64,000 bases of DNA, taken from contig NZ_JAOVZU010000008.1 in the NCBI RefSeq assembly GCF_025717005.1, positions 1 to 64,000 of the forward strand, given 5' to 3'. The stretch's first letter is position 1, and the number at the start of each line of letters is the position of its first letter. Made by a program: the position numbers and the translations under genes. The notes under the pieces are model-generated. The model was given only the letters and a program-made list of their open reading frames with translations. It had not been told where the DNA came from and did no database searches. Positions 50,661-60,537 of the stretch are shown in pieces. The stretch is from Actinotalea endophytica (GTDB lineage Bacteria > Actinomycetota > Actinomycetes > Actinomycetales > Cellulomonadaceae).

Positions 50661-51557
50661 TCAGTCGGTCGACCTGAGCACCCCACGGCACTCGAGCGAC
50701 TCGGCATGAGTGGGCCATCGACCCATGGGACCGGATCTCGTCAGCTGCATTGTCACGTGAACGCCCGGCGTGAGTTGCTCGCCGGGATCGAAGGCGGGCG
50801 GGAGGTACACGCGCTCGACTCCTGAACCGTCGGTGACGCTGAGCATCTGTCCATCGCGCGCGACGACGAGTACCGGAGACAGCTCGCAGCGGCCACCCGG
50901 GACATCGCTGAGCTCGACTCTGCGACGGTATCGGGTCTGTGCCGCTCTGCCGGGCCAGTTCGGAGGCCACAGTGCGGGATCAGCGCTGATGGCATCTCCC
51001 GAACGAAACGTGCCGTCTCCCGGGAAGCGCTGGTCTGCCTCGGAGCGCAACGCCATGGACTCCCGGTACCAGCCCGGGTCAATCTCGCCAGGGTCGCGCC
51101 AGCCACGTTCCCAGGCGTCGGCGCTGGCGCTGATCAATGCAGTCAAGGACGCACCGGCGACGGGTGTCTCCTGGTTGCCGTCGGAGAGGTCAAGGACGGG
51201 CGAGGACACGAAGGGTTCGTCCGCGCTCATCATCGCCGCGTAGCCCCACTGCTCGCTTGAGATCACGACCCATGCAGGGCACCAGTCGTCCTCACCCAGC
51301 GTCTCGCGGCGCATCTCGGTCTCAGCGACGACGTGCTCGCACGAGAGCAAGGGCATGATGTTCGCGAGGGTGACCTCGAACTGTCCCGAACCATTCATCA
51401 CTGACAGCAGATCGAGCAACTCCTCCGGCAAGTGGCGCGGAGCGAAGGCCGCGCGAAGCTCACGCAACTCCGCAGCGCTGGCACCGGGCGGCAGCTCGCC
51501 GCCGAGCACGCCATTCGACTCGACCGCGGCGCGCAGGCGCAACGCCTCCGACACCAT
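50661..51557 (-). CDS. SMI1/KNR4 (SUKH)-like hypothetical protein
   Basis: A 298-residue soluble protein. Start taken at the ATG at 51555-51557 (MVSEALRLRAAVESNG); a GTG six codons upstream is possible. Residues 20-130 have the SUKH/SMI1-KNR4 pattern (AAELRELRAAFAPRHLPEELLDLLSVMNGSG in outline, then IMPLLSCEHVVAETEMRRE and WVVISSEQWGYAAMMSADEP). The C-terminal 120 residues are not recognised. SUKH proteins often act as immunity partners of toxins, but no matching toxin gene is adjacent. Codon use and lower GC in places suggest a gene acquired later than its neighbours; this is inference. Confidence 0.75.
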   Translation of the reverse strand: MVSEALRLRAAVESNGVLGGELPPGASAAELRELRAAFAPRHLPEELLDLLSVMNGSGQFEVTLANIMPLLSCEHVVAETEMRRETLGEDDWCPAWVVISSEQWGYAAMMSADEPFVSSPVLDLSDGNQETPVAGASLTALISASADAWERGWRDPGEIDPGWYRESMALRSEADQRFPGDGTFRSGDAISADPALWPPNWPGRAAQTRYRRRVELSDVPGGRCELSPVLVVARDGQMLSVTDGSGVERVYLPPAFDPGEQLTPGVHVTMQLTRSGPMGRWPTHAESLECRGVLRSTD

Positions 51558-51718
51558 CACACTCTCACCGGCCACTGCCCTCAGCCCCCAAGTCGGTTCA
51601 GACCCGCCCCTTCAACGGCACATCGCGCTGCGATCTTGAGCACCTGCCCACCGCTCTCAGCAGACGATCGGCAGTGCGATAGGACCCAGCGGCACCCGGA
51701 GGGCACGCGCGCAGCGCG

Positions 51719-51758
51719 GAGCGGACAACGCCATTCCGCCATGGCATCAGCGGCATGG
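51719..51758. repeat. REP-like repeat, dispersed copy
   Basis: Begins GAGCGGACAACGCCATT and contains the CATCAGCGGCATGG stem half. It lies in the 234-bp gap upstream of the SUKH-like gene and downstream of the toxin gene; nothing else is recognised in that gap. Confidence 0.75.
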
Positions 51759-51809
51759 CCGCGCGGGCCGCTGTCGCCTGCCAGGACGGCTGGAGGTTCG
51801 GCGGGCCGG

Positions 51810-52049
51810 CTATGGCAGCAGGTCGAGGTACTTGCGCCGGGCTGGCATCGCGTGGATGACCAACTCCTCGCCGTTCTCCGAGACGAGGACCACTGTCTCC
51901 AGCAACCGGGCGCCGGTGTCGAAGCCCAGGCGCGGCTCGCGGTAGGGAGGCTCGTCGTCGAGTGGCTCGATCCACAGCGCCCAGTGGGCCGCTTGGATCG
52001 CGTCCTCGGGTGAGGCCCCGTGCTTGAGGGCGCTGCAGTGGACCCTCAC
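51810..52049 (-). CDS. toxin of a type II toxin-antitoxin pair (RelE/BrnT-like)
   Basis: A 79-residue protein beginning VRVHCSALKHGASPEDAIQAA and ending NGEELVIHAMPARRKYLDLLP. This small-protein family accompanies CopG-type antitoxins in actinobacteria; the KHG motif near the N-terminus and the terminal HAMxxRxxYLxLL resemble BrnT/RelE-fold ribonucleases. The GTG start overlaps the antitoxin stop (GTGA), giving the usual antitoxin-first, coupled order. RNA cleavage is inferred from the fold resemblance. Confidence 0.82.
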   Translation of the reverse strand: MRVHCSALKHGASPEDAIQAAHWALWIEPLDDEPPYREPRLGFDTGARLLETVVLVSENGEELVIHAMPARRKYLDLLP

Positions 52050-52276
52050 GCAGCGAAGTGGGCCAGCGCAGCCCGGATCGCCTCGGACCTGGACATCGAG
52101 TTCTTGGCCGCTGCGGCGTCGAGGGCGTCGAGCTCCTCGGCGGTCAGCCGGACCGCGACGACCCGCATCGGCTCGGCGCCGCGCCCGGGCCGGCCACGGC
52201 CGCGGCGCTTGAGCACGTCGACGTCGTAGCCGGCTTCAGCCTCGGCGGCCCACTGCTGGATCTGGTCCTCGCTCAC
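52046..52276 (-). CDS. CopG-family ribbon-helix-helix antitoxin
   Basis: A 76-residue protein. The second of two adjacent GTG codons (52274-52276, VSEDQIQQWAAEAEAG) is taken as the start because it fits relatives; the first would add one residue. Residues 29-76 are the ribbon-helix-helix domain (RVVAVRLTAEELDALDAAA, continuing to SRSEAIRAALAHFA), preceded by a basic KRRGRGRPGRG patch. It should neutralise the toxin encoded immediately downstream and repress the operon. Confidence 0.88.
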   Translation of the reverse strand: MSEDQIQQWAAEAEAGYDVDVLKRRGRGRPGRGAEPMRVVAVRLTAEELDALDAAAAKNSMSRSEAIRAALAHFAA

Positions 52277-52412
52277 CACGCACTTGTCGTATGACGAAAA
52301 GCCGGGTGGTTCATTGACCGAGCATTCGCGGCGGTGGCCACTGCCCACGCCTCGATCAGATCCGGGCCGCCGCGCGGAAGGTTGACTCAGCGGGTCACAC
52401 CTTGCCGCCGCA

Positions 52413-52428
52413 CTCACCGGAGGGTGAG
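52413..52428. repeat. 16-bp direct repeat/hairpin, right copy
   Basis: An exact copy of the sequence at 50049-50064. It overlaps the stop codon and last codons of the DUF3017 gene, so it is partly coding here. Two identical 16-mers about 2.36 kb apart around an accessory stretch may reflect recombination or insertion. Confidence 0.85.
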
Positions 52429-52653
52429 CGCCGTGATGCCGATCGCGAGCGCGAGGGACAACGCGACGTCGATCGGCCACGAGCGCACCGCGAGCCCCTC
52501 GGGCCGTTCGCGCCGCCACACCCAGCGCGCGCCCGCGATCACGACGAGGCCGCCTGCGAGCAGCAGGGTCGCCGCGTCCGAGCCGAAGGTCGGCACCGCG
52601 ACCGCGACCAGGACGAGCCAGATCGGGCCCCACCAGATCGCCGAGGTCCTCAC
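52414..52653 (-). CDS. DUF3017-like small membrane protein
   Basis: A 79-residue protein from the GTG at 52651-52653 (VRTSAIWWGPIWLVLV) with three predicted membrane helices (about 5-22, 28-45 and 58-77) separated by a WVWRRERPEG loop. Size and layout match DUF3017, which in many actinobacteria lies close to folD, mdh or icd, as here. Function unknown. The reading frame continues far upstream, but that part is only the antisense of the reductase gene. Confidence 0.78.
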   Translation of the reverse strand: MRTSAIWWGPIWLVLVAVAVPTFGSDAATLLLAGGLVVIAGARWVWRRERPEGLAVRSWPIDVALSLALAIGITALTLR

Positions 52654-52677
52654 GCCGCCGCACACTACCGTGGCCGC

Positions 52678-53892
52678 ATGAGCGCGACGGCCACCTCCGG
52701 ACGTGTCCCCCGCGAGGTCGTGGTCGTCGGCGCGGGCCTGGCCGGTGCGCGCACCGCCCAGCTGCTCGCCGGGGCCGGGGTCCCGGTGACGCTCCTCGGC
52801 GCCGAGGGGATCGCGCCCTACGACCGACCGCCGCTGTCGAAGGAGCTGCTGACCCGCCCCGAGCCGGCGTGGCTGTCCGATGAGCTCGGCCTCGACCTGG
52901 ACGGCGTGGCCGTCCACCTGGACCGCCGGGCGACCGGGCTGGACCTCACCGCGGACGGGGTCCTGGTGCGGACGGACGCAGGCCCGCTCGCCGCCGACGC
53001 AACGGTCGTGGCGACCGGCTCCTCGCCGCTGCGCCCGTGGCCGGATGCGCTCACGCTGCACACCGCCGCCGACGCGGTGCGGCTGCGGGCCGCCCTCGGC
53101 CCGGGCCGGCGACTGGTGGTCGTCGGCGCGGGCTGGATCGGCGCCGAGGTCGCCGGGGTCGCGGCGGCGGCCGGGACCGAGGTCACCGTGGTCGAGGCGG
53201 CCGCCGCGCCGCTGGCCGCACCGCTCGGCGTCGAGGTGGGCCGCCTCACCGTCCCGTGGTACGAGACCGCCGGGGTCCGGCTGCTCACCGGCACCAAGGT
53301 GCGCGACGTCACCGCCGGGCGCGTGTCCCTCGAGGACGGGACCGTGATCGAGGCTGATGCGGTCCTGGCGGCCATCGGCGTCCGGCCCGCGACCCGCTGG
53401 CTCGCCGCAACCCTGCCGCCCGGTCCCGGCGGCGCGCTCGAGGTCGACGCCGCGCTGCGCGTGCCGGGCTGCGCCGGCCGCGTGCTCGCCGTGGGCGACG
53501 TGGCCGTCCGTGCCTCGGCCCGGCACGGCCGCGTGCCCGGCGGCCACTGGGACGGGGCACTGCGCGAACCCGAGGTCGCGGTCGCGACCCTGCTGGGGAG
53601 CCACGGACCGGACGGACCGGCGGACCCGGCGCCCTACCTGTGGTCCGACCAGCTCGGGCACCACCTCGCGGCCTACGGCCTGCCGGGCGCGAACGACGAG
53701 CCCGTCCTGCGCGGCGACCCCGCCGGACCGTTCTCGGTGGTGTGGTTCTCGCCCGGCAGCGAGGTGGTGACCGCGGTGCTGGCCGTCGACCGGCCCCCGG
53801 ACGCCGCCGCGGCACGGCGGCTGTTCGCCGGTCCGGCGTTGCCGCGCCTGGGTCGGGACTCCGCCGCCGATCCGGACCTGCCGTTGCGCTGA
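52678..53892 (+). CDS. FAD-dependent ferredoxin/rubredoxin reductase
   Basis: A 404-residue flavoprotein from the ATG at 52678. FAD motif VVVVGAGLAGARTAQLLAG near residue 13, then EGIAPYDRPPLSKELLTRP typical of putidaredoxin-reductase-type enzymes; the NAD motif VVVGAGWIGAEVAGVAAA is near residue 145, and VLAVGDVAVR near 275 completes the second FAD site. It should pass electrons from NAD(P)H to a ferredoxin, perhaps for a cytochrome P450 or dioxygenase encoded elsewhere. No ferredoxin gene is adjacent. Confidence 0.92.
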   Translation: MSATATSGRVPREVVVVGAGLAGARTAQLLAGAGVPVTLLGAEGIAPYDRPPLSKELLTRPEPAWLSDELGLDLDGVAVHLDRRATGLDLTADGVLVRTDAGPLAADATVVATGSSPLRPWPDALTLHTAADAVRLRAALGPGRRLVVVGAGWIGAEVAGVAAAAGTEVTVVEAAAAPLAAPLGVEVGRLTVPWYETAGVRLLTGTKVRDVTAGRVSLEDGTVIEADAVLAAIGVRPATRWLAATLPPGPGGALEVDAALRVPGCAGRVLAVGDVAVRASARHGRVPGGHWDGALREPEVAVATLLGSHGPDGPADPAPYLWSDQLGHHLAAYGLPGANDEPVLRGDPAGPFSVVWFSPGSEVVTAVLAVDRPPDAAAARRLFAGPALPRLGRDSAADPDLPLR

Positions 53893-53986
53893 GCGCGCGG
53901 ACCGCGCGCCGAGCTGCCACCGGCACCCCCGCGCGCGTGGCACGATCGAGGCGCCCACCGACCTCGCTCCCCGTGGAGACCCTGCC

Positions 53987-54601
53987 GTGTCCTCGCTCGT
54001 GCTGCCGACCGCTGACAACGAACCCCTGCGCAACTACCAGCTGCTCACCTCGCTCGTGGTGCCCCGGCCGATCGCCTGGGTCTCGACGGTCTCGGAGGAC
54101 GGGGTGCCGAACGTGGCGCCGCACTCGTTCTTCACGGTCGCGTCGACCAACCCGCCGGTGGTCCAGTTCACCTCGATCACCGAGAAGGACACCGTGCGCA
54201 ACGCCCGCGCCACCGGCCGGTTCACCGTCTCGCTGGTCACCGAGTCGACCTGGCGCGCGGCCAACGCGACCGCGGTCAACCTGCCGGCCGGCCTCGACGA
54301 GTTCACCTTCACCGGGACGCCGTCCGAGCCCGGTGACACCCTCGACGTCCCACGACCGGCCGAGTCGCCCGCCCACCTGGAGTGCACGGTGCGGGAGATC
54401 CGGCCGGTCGGGAACTGCTTCGTGGTGCTCGGCGACGTGCAGGCGTTCGTGCTGGACGAGGCCGTGCTGGACGCGAACGGCCGCCCGTCGGCCAGGGCGC
54501 TCGCCCCGGTGTCGAAGCTCGGCGCGGACGAGTGGGCGCCGCTCGGCGAGGTGTTCGCCGAGCCGCGTCCCCGCTACGAGGGCTCAGCCCCGGCGCGGTG
54601 A
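53987..54601 (+). CDS. flavin reductase-like (FMN-binding) family protein
   Basis: A 204-residue protein of the flavin reductase/FMN-binding split-barrel family. NYQLLTSLVVPRPIAWVSTVSEDGVPNVAPHSFF contains the family motif (quoted in two parts: LVVPRPIAWVST, GVPNVAPHSFF), and TGRFTVSLV follows. Such proteins bind FMN and reduce flavin or an unknown small substrate. The GTG start is 94 bp behind the reductase gene; they may be independent. Confidence 0.88.
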   Translation: MSSLVLPTADNEPLRNYQLLTSLVVPRPIAWVSTVSEDGVPNVAPHSFFTVASTNPPVVQFTSITEKDTVRNARATGRFTVSLVTESTWRAANATAVNLPAGLDEFTFTGTPSEPGDTLDVPRPAESPAHLECTVREIRPVGNCFVVLGDVQAFVLDEAVLDANGRPSARALAPVSKLGADEWAPLGEVFAEPRPRYEGSAPAR

Positions 54602-54654
54602 GCCCGGCCGGGGCCCACGGTGCTGAGCCGTGAACCCCCGCCGGGTCGACGGCC

Positions 54655-56274
<1,620 letters not shown>

Positions 56275-56314
56275 GGTGTGCTCCGGGTCTGGTCGCTACG
56301 GACAGCGGGGTGAC

Positions 56315-56400
56315 CCGGGCACCCAGGCGGGCGGTGCGCCGCGACGATCGTTCGGCCGCTCCCCGGTGGTCGGTTCCACCCTCGCCAGTCGTGGCCGGGA
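56315..56400 (-). ncRNA. ZTP (pfl) riboswitch upstream of purH
   Basis: On the minus strand: CACGACTGGCGAGG, GGTGGAACC, CCACCGGGGAGCGG, a variable arm, then CCGCCTGGGT. These are the conserved ZTP riboswitch blocks in the correct order, about 40-125 nt before the purH start. It shares the ACTGGCG and CACCGGGGAGCG blocks with the copy before glyA. A GGGTGCCCGGGTCACCCC stretch nearer the gene may form the switching stem. Confidence 0.93.
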
Positions 56401-56496
56401 CCGAGTCTAGCCGCCGACGCCGGGGCGCCGGAGCCCGCGGCCAGGGCGGCACCGTCGCGGCCCGGGTCGGGCGGTACCCGTCTCCCGGACCGGCAC

Positions 56497-56883
56497 TCAC
56501 ACGTCGTCGAGGACCCTCGCTCGCGCGGCGGCGTGCTCGTCGGCGGAGATCGTGCCGGCCGCGAACAGCTGGTCGAGCTCGGCGAGCCGCTCGGTGACGG
56601 TGTGCTCGGGTGCGGACGCCGGTGCTCGCTCGGGTGCGAGGAGGTCGCTCTTGAGCAACTTGGCCTGCAGGTCGACGTCGGCCACGGTCGGGTCGATGCC
56701 GTGCTGCACGTAGCGCGCACCCCGGCGGATCGCCAGGACGATCACGACGACGAACCCGATCCCGATGATCACGGGGACGGCCGTGAACATCGCGTCCATC
56801 CCGGTCGGTGCGAGCGGGTCCACGCCGAAGTCCGTTCCCTCCGGCGGGACGAAGACATCGAGCAACAGCGACCAGCGGGTCAT
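56497..56883 (-). CDS. small membrane protein with SHOCT domain
   Basis: A 128-residue protein. The ATG at 56881-56883 (MTRWSLLLDVFVPPEG) follows a GGGGAG site. One membrane helix (about residues 33-53: VPVIIGIGFVVVIVLAI) is followed by a charged linker and a C-terminal SHOCT motif (TERLAELDQLFAAGTISADEHAAARARVL, residues about 96-125), a short helix-turn-helix often found at the ends of membrane proteins. Function unknown. It lies between purN and purH on the same strand. Confidence 0.82.
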   Translation of the reverse strand: MTRWSLLLDVFVPPEGTDFGVDPLAPTGMDAMFTAVPVIIGIGFVVVIVLAIRRGARYVQHGIDPTVADVDLQAKLLKSDLLAPERAPASAPEHTVTERLAELDQLFAAGTISADEHAAARARVLDDV

Positions 56884-56987
56884 CACGGCGCTCCCCTTGC
56901 TCGAGCCCCGACGGGGCCGAGTGCGTCGATGGTAGGGCCGCGCGACGTCCGACGCCCAGGTCCCGCGCGAGACCCGCGGGGCGCGCG

Positions 56988-57647
56988 TCAACCGCCGATC
57001 CGGGCCCGTCGCCCGTCGAGGCCCACCCCGTGCCGGGCCAGCGCCGCGACGGTCTCCACGAGCAGCGTGCGCTCGACGACCTTGATCCGCTCGTGCAGCG
57101 TCGCCTCGTCGTCGTCAGGCAGGACGTCGACCGCACGCTGGGCGAGGATCGGACCGGTGTCGACGCCGTCGTCGACCAGGTGCACCGTGCAGCCGGTCAC
57201 CCGGACACCGTGCGCCAGGGCGTCGCGCACCGCGTGCGCGCCCGGGAACGACGGCAGCAGCGCGGGGTGCGTGTTGACCACGCGTCCGGCGTGCTCGGCC
57301 AGGAACCCGGGCCCGAGGATCCGCATGAAGCCCGCGCACACCACCCAGGCGGGGTCGACCGCGGAGACCGCGCGGGCCAGGCCCGCGTCCCACGCCGCAC
57401 GGTCCGGGAAGTCCGCGGGCCGGACCACGACCGTCGCGATCCCGGCCGCCCGCGCGACCTCCAGGCCGCCGGCCTCGGGCTTGTCGCTGATGACCGCGAC
57501 CACCCGCGCCGGGAAGTCCGCGTCCTGCTGCGCGGCGAGCAGCGCCGCGAGGTTCGACCCGGCCCCGGAGATCAGCACGACGAGGCGCGCGGTGCGCGGC
57601 ACGGTGGCCGGCCGCGGGGCCGGCGGCTGCGGGTCGTCGTGGCTCAC
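56988..57647 (-). CDS. purN: phosphoribosylglycinamide formyltransferase
   Basis: A 219-residue enzyme that formylates GAR with 10-formyl-THF, the third purine step. Motifs: LVVLISGAGSNLAALLAA (residues 23-40), GFMRILGPGFL, NTHPALLPSFPGAHAVRDAL with the catalytic Asn-His pair, and VDDGVDTGPILAQRAVDV with the catalytic Asp. GTG start. It consumes the folate product of FolD, as PurH does, and so belongs to the same network, though it has no riboswitch of its own. Confidence 0.95.
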   Translation of the reverse strand: MSHDDPQPPAPRPATVPRTARLVVLISGAGSNLAALLAAQQDADFPARVVAVISDKPEAGGLEVARAAGIATVVVRPADFPDRAAWDAGLARAVSAVDPAWVVCAGFMRILGPGFLAEHAGRVVNTHPALLPSFPGAHAVRDALAHGVRVTGCTVHLVDDGVDTGPILAQRAVDVLPDDDEATLHERIKVVERTLLVETVAALARHGVGLDGRRARIGG

Positions 57648-57708
57648 GGGCCGAGGCTAGCGGGCGCGGGTGCGAGACTGTGCCGCGCGGACCGGGAGGA
57701 GGTGACGG

Positions 57709-58113
57709 GTGGACGGCCCGGACGAACACGTCGTCGTCGCCTCGCGACGCATCCAGCACTTCGCCGTGCTCGCGCTCGCCGGCCTGGTGACCGTGCAGCT
57801 CCCGTTGCCCTGGGCGTTCGCGGCGCCGGCCTTCTCGATCGTGGCCGTGGTGGTCGGCGTGCGCGCGGTGGCTGCGGCGCGCAAGGCCCGGATGCGTGGT
57901 CTGGTCATGGTGGCCGTGTCGACCGGGATCGGCCTCGCGGCGGTCATCGTGATGAGCTTCGCGAGCGTCGTGGCCCTGTGGCCCCTCCAGCTCGAGCTGC
58001 AGGAGTGCGAGCGCGGTGCCCTGACGATCTCGGCCGAGCACCAGTGCAGGGCCGACTTCCAGCAGGGCGTCGAGGAGCGCCTCACGGAGCTGCTCGGCTC
58101 CCCGTCCGGCTGA
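57709..58113 (+). CDS. small membrane protein, hypothetical
   Basis: A 134-residue protein from the GTG at 57709 behind a GGGAGGAG site. Three hydrophobic segments (about residues 17-35, 38-55 and 63-88) are followed by a soluble C-terminal tail of 45 residues with two cysteines (LQECERGALTISAEHQC) that may bridge. No known family is recognised. It is convergent with DUF6350 (6-bp gap) and divergent from purN. Confidence 0.78.
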   Translation: MDGPDEHVVVASRRIQHFAVLALAGLVTVQLPLPWAFAAPAFSIVAVVVGVRAVAAARKARMRGLVMVAVSTGIGLAAVIVMSFASVVALWPLQLELQECERGALTISAEHQCRADFQQGVEERLTELLGSPSG

Positions 58114-58119
58114 ACCGGC

Positions 58120-59484
58120 TCAGGCGTCGACCTCGACGGTGCCCTCCGACTCGCCCGGCTCCGCGCCGCGCAACCGGCGCCAGCCGCGCCCAGCGGCTCG
58201 TCGCACCGCGTCCCGGACCAGCGGGGACGCCGGCACCGCGACCAGCAGACCGGCCAGCAGCAGAACCGCGCCGTCCATCGCCACCAGCAACGCCGGTGGT
58301 CCGACCACCGTGAATCGCCCGGGGCCCACCGGGCCGCCGGACGCGGCGGCCAGCAGGCCGAGCACCACGGCGCCGACCAGGGCCGCCACCACGGCCGAGG
58401 CGAGCGGCTGCCAGGCGGCGTCCTCGTCGATGGAGCGGTGCAGCCACAGCGCGAGGAGCACGCCGACGGCCACCACCACGGCGGGCACCCACACCAGGGG
58501 CCCACCGGCCTGGGTGGGCAGCGAGCCGAGCAGCGGGAGGGCCGGCAGCGGCCCACCGGCCAGCTCCGACGGCGAGAACAAGGTGCCCGCGCCGACCGAG
58601 AACCCCGTCCCGACCAGCCAGGTCACCGCCCAGATCACGAGGTTCGGCACCAGGGTCAGCTGGGCGAGCCCGAGCATCGCACCGCCGAACGCGTCGACGC
58701 CGAGCGCTGCGACCACGTCGCCGGTCGTCGCACGCCCGGCCAGCGTCCAGGTCAGCACCACCGCGCTCGCGGCGGCGACCAGGAGCGCCGGCGCGATCAG
58801 CCCCGCGCGCACCGCGACCCGGAGCCAGCGCGGCAGGGGGGCCGCGCGGCGGGCGAACCAGGCGAGGACGGTGCCCCGCCGGGCGATGCCGAGCCCGAGC
58901 CCGACCGCGGAGATCGCGGTCGCCCCGACCAGGGTGCGCACCACGGCACCGGTTCCGACGCCCATCGGCCCGGTCTGGCCCACGGAGAGCAGCGCGACCA
59001 CGACCACCGCGAGGTGGCCAGCGATCGCGGCCGGCCACGCGGCGACGACCGGGTGCGCCGAGCGCCGCGCCGACGCGTACGCGGCGAACCCGACGAGCCA
59101 GGTCAGGCCGAGCGGTACGAGGGCGACCCGGGCGCCGTCGGCGGCCAGCTCACCGCCCTGGCCCAGCAGCCACAGCGCCGCTCCCACCGCGACCGATCGC
59201 GGCCAGCCGATCGCGTCGTTCGACGGGTCGGCCGAGGTCGCGACGTAGGCAGCCATGGCGGGCACGACGACCACGAGCAGGGACAGCACGGCGCCCTGGA
59301 CACCGGCGAACAGCCCGGACGTCCAGTGCGGTGCTCCGTCGGTGACGCGTGCGGCCAGGCCCCCGGCCCGGCGACGCGCTCCGTCGACCGCTGCGCGGGT
59401 CCGCCAGCCCCGCCGGCGCGGCGCCGTGGCGGGCACCTCGGTGACCGGCCGGGCAGGCCGGATCACGGGCGGGGTCTGGGTCAC
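58120..59484 (-). CDS. DUF6350-family polytopic membrane protein
   Basis: A 454-residue protein with a basic N-terminus and about ten membrane helices; Ala/Val/Leu-rich throughout, with AQLTLVPNLVIWAVTWLVGTGFSVG as a characteristic central segment (quoted in parts: LTLVPNLVIWA, VGTGFSVGAGT). DUF6350 genes sit next to purN-purH in many actinobacteria and are sometimes named PerM-like cell division proteins, but a biochemical role is not settled. GTG start. Confidence 0.88.
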   Translation of the reverse strand: MTQTPPVIRPARPVTEVPATAPRRRGWRTRAAVDGARRRAGGLAARVTDGAPHWTSGLFAGVQGAVLSLLVVVVPAMAAYVATSADPSNDAIGWPRSVAVGAALWLLGQGGELAADGARVALVPLGLTWLVGFAAYASARRSAHPVVAAWPAAIAGHLAVVVVALLSVGQTGPMGVGTGAVVRTLVGATAISAVGLGLGIARRGTVLAWFARRAAPLPRWLRVAVRAGLIAPALLVAAASAVVLTWTLAGRATTGDVVAALGVDAFGGAMLGLAQLTLVPNLVIWAVTWLVGTGFSVGAGTLFSPSELAGGPLPALPLLGSLPTQAGGPLVWVPAVVVAVGVLLALWLHRSIDEDAAWQPLASAVVAALVGAVVLGLLAAASGGPVGPGRFTVVGPPALLVAMDGAVLLLAGLLVAVPASPLVRDAVRRAAGRGWRRLRGAEPGESEGTVEVDA

Positions 59485-59551
59485 CCGGTCATCGTCTCCG
59501 GATCAGGCCCGGATCCCCGGCAGGCGGCGGGGCGTGTCCGCCACGAACGAC

Positions 59552-59587
59552 GGCGCGGACCCTGCCCCGAGGGGCGGGGTCCGCGCC
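59552..59587 (-). terminator. strong hairpin terminator after sucD
   Basis: GGCGCGGACCC (59552-59562) pairs perfectly with GGGTCCGCGCC (59577-59587), and GCCCC/GGGGC pairs inside the loop, giving a nested 11 + 5 bp stem. It starts 27 bp past the sucD stop codon. Confidence 0.8.
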
Positions 59588-59613
59588 GGTGGGGGGGCGG
59601 GGTGGCCGGGGGG

Positions 59614-60510
59614 TCAGACGCGCGCGCTGTGGAGGGCCCGCCTGAGCTGAGCGGTCTCGCTCGGTGTGCGGCCGACGGTGACCCCAGCGGCCTCGAGGGC
59701 CTCCTTCTTGGCCTGCGCGGTGCCGGACGAGCCGGACACGATCGCGCCGGCGTGGCCCATCGTCTTGCCCTCGGGTGCGGTGAAGCCGGCCACGTAGCCG
59801 ACCACCGGCTTGGTCACGTTCGCCTGGATGAACGCGGCCGCCCGCTCCTCGGCGTCGCCACCGATCTCGCCGATCATCACGATCGCGTCGGTGTCCGGGT
59901 CGGCCTCGAAGGCGGCCAGGGCGTCGATGTGCGTCGTGCCGATGATCGGGTCGCCGCCGATCCCGATGCAGGTCGAGAAGCCGAAGTCCCGGAGCTCGTA
60001 CATCATCTGGTAGGTCAGCGTGCCGGACTTCGAGACCAGCCCGATCCGCCCGGGGCCGGTGATGTCCGCCGGGGTGATGCCCACGTTGGACTTCCCGGGG
60101 CTGATGACGCCGGGGCAGTTCGGGCCGATCAGCCGCACGCCCTTGGCCTGCGCGGCGGTGAAGAACTCGGCCGTGTCGGCCACCGGGATGCCCTCGGTGA
60201 TGATCACCGTCAGCGGCATGCCGGCGTCGATCGCCTCGAGCACCGCGGCCTTGGCGAAGGCCGGCGGGACGAAGATCACGGACACGTCGGCACCCGTCGC
60301 GGCCATCGCCTCGGCCACCGAGCCGAACACCGGGATGTCCGTGTCGCCGTCCGGCGTCGGGAAGGTCTGGGTGGTGCCGGCCTTGCGAGGGTTCACGCCA
60401 CCGACGATCCGGGTGCCCGCAGCGAGCATCCGGGTGGTGTGCTTGGTCCCCTCGGACCCGGTCATGCCCTGGACGATGACCTTGGAGGCCTCGGTCAGGA
60501 AGATCGCCAT
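59614..60510 (-). CDS. sucD: succinyl-CoA synthetase, alpha subunit
   Basis: A 298-residue subunit that binds CoA and carries the phosphohistidine intermediate. The N-terminal CoA domain has [13 protein letters not shown] and [12 protein letters not shown]-like turns; [18 protein letters not shown] follows; the active-site histidine is in [17 protein letters not shown] (near residue 253). It follows sucC by 27 bp and is transcribed with it from the promoter that carries the palindromic element at 61780-61803. Confidence 0.97.
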   Translation of the reverse strand: MAIFLTEASKVIVQGMTGSEGTKHTTRMLAAGTRIVGGVNPRKAGTTQTFPTPDGDTDIPVFGSVAEAMAATGADVSVIFVPPAFAKAAVLEAIDAGMPLTVIITEGIPVADTAEFFTAAQAKGVRLIGPNCPGVISPGKSNVGITPADITGPGRIGLVSKSGTLTYQMMYELRDFGFSTCIGIGGDPIIGTTHIDALAAFEADPDTDAIVMIGEIGGDAEERAAAFIQANVTKPVVGYVAGFTAPEGKTMGHAGAIVSGSSGTAQAKKEALEAAGVTVGRTPSETAQLRRALHSARV

Positions 60511-60537
60511 CGTTCGGTTCCTTCTCTCGTCTCGGGC

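Noticed and set aside
51598-51809. A gene in the gap between the toxin and SUKH-like genes
   Set aside because: Frames there have repeat-derived, low-complexity translations and no ribosome site; the gap contains a REP-like copy.
52414-54033. A 539-residue protein ending in the DUF3017-like segment
   Set aside because: All but the last 80 codons are antisense to the ferredoxin reductase gene; the GTG at 52653 opens the real membrane protein.
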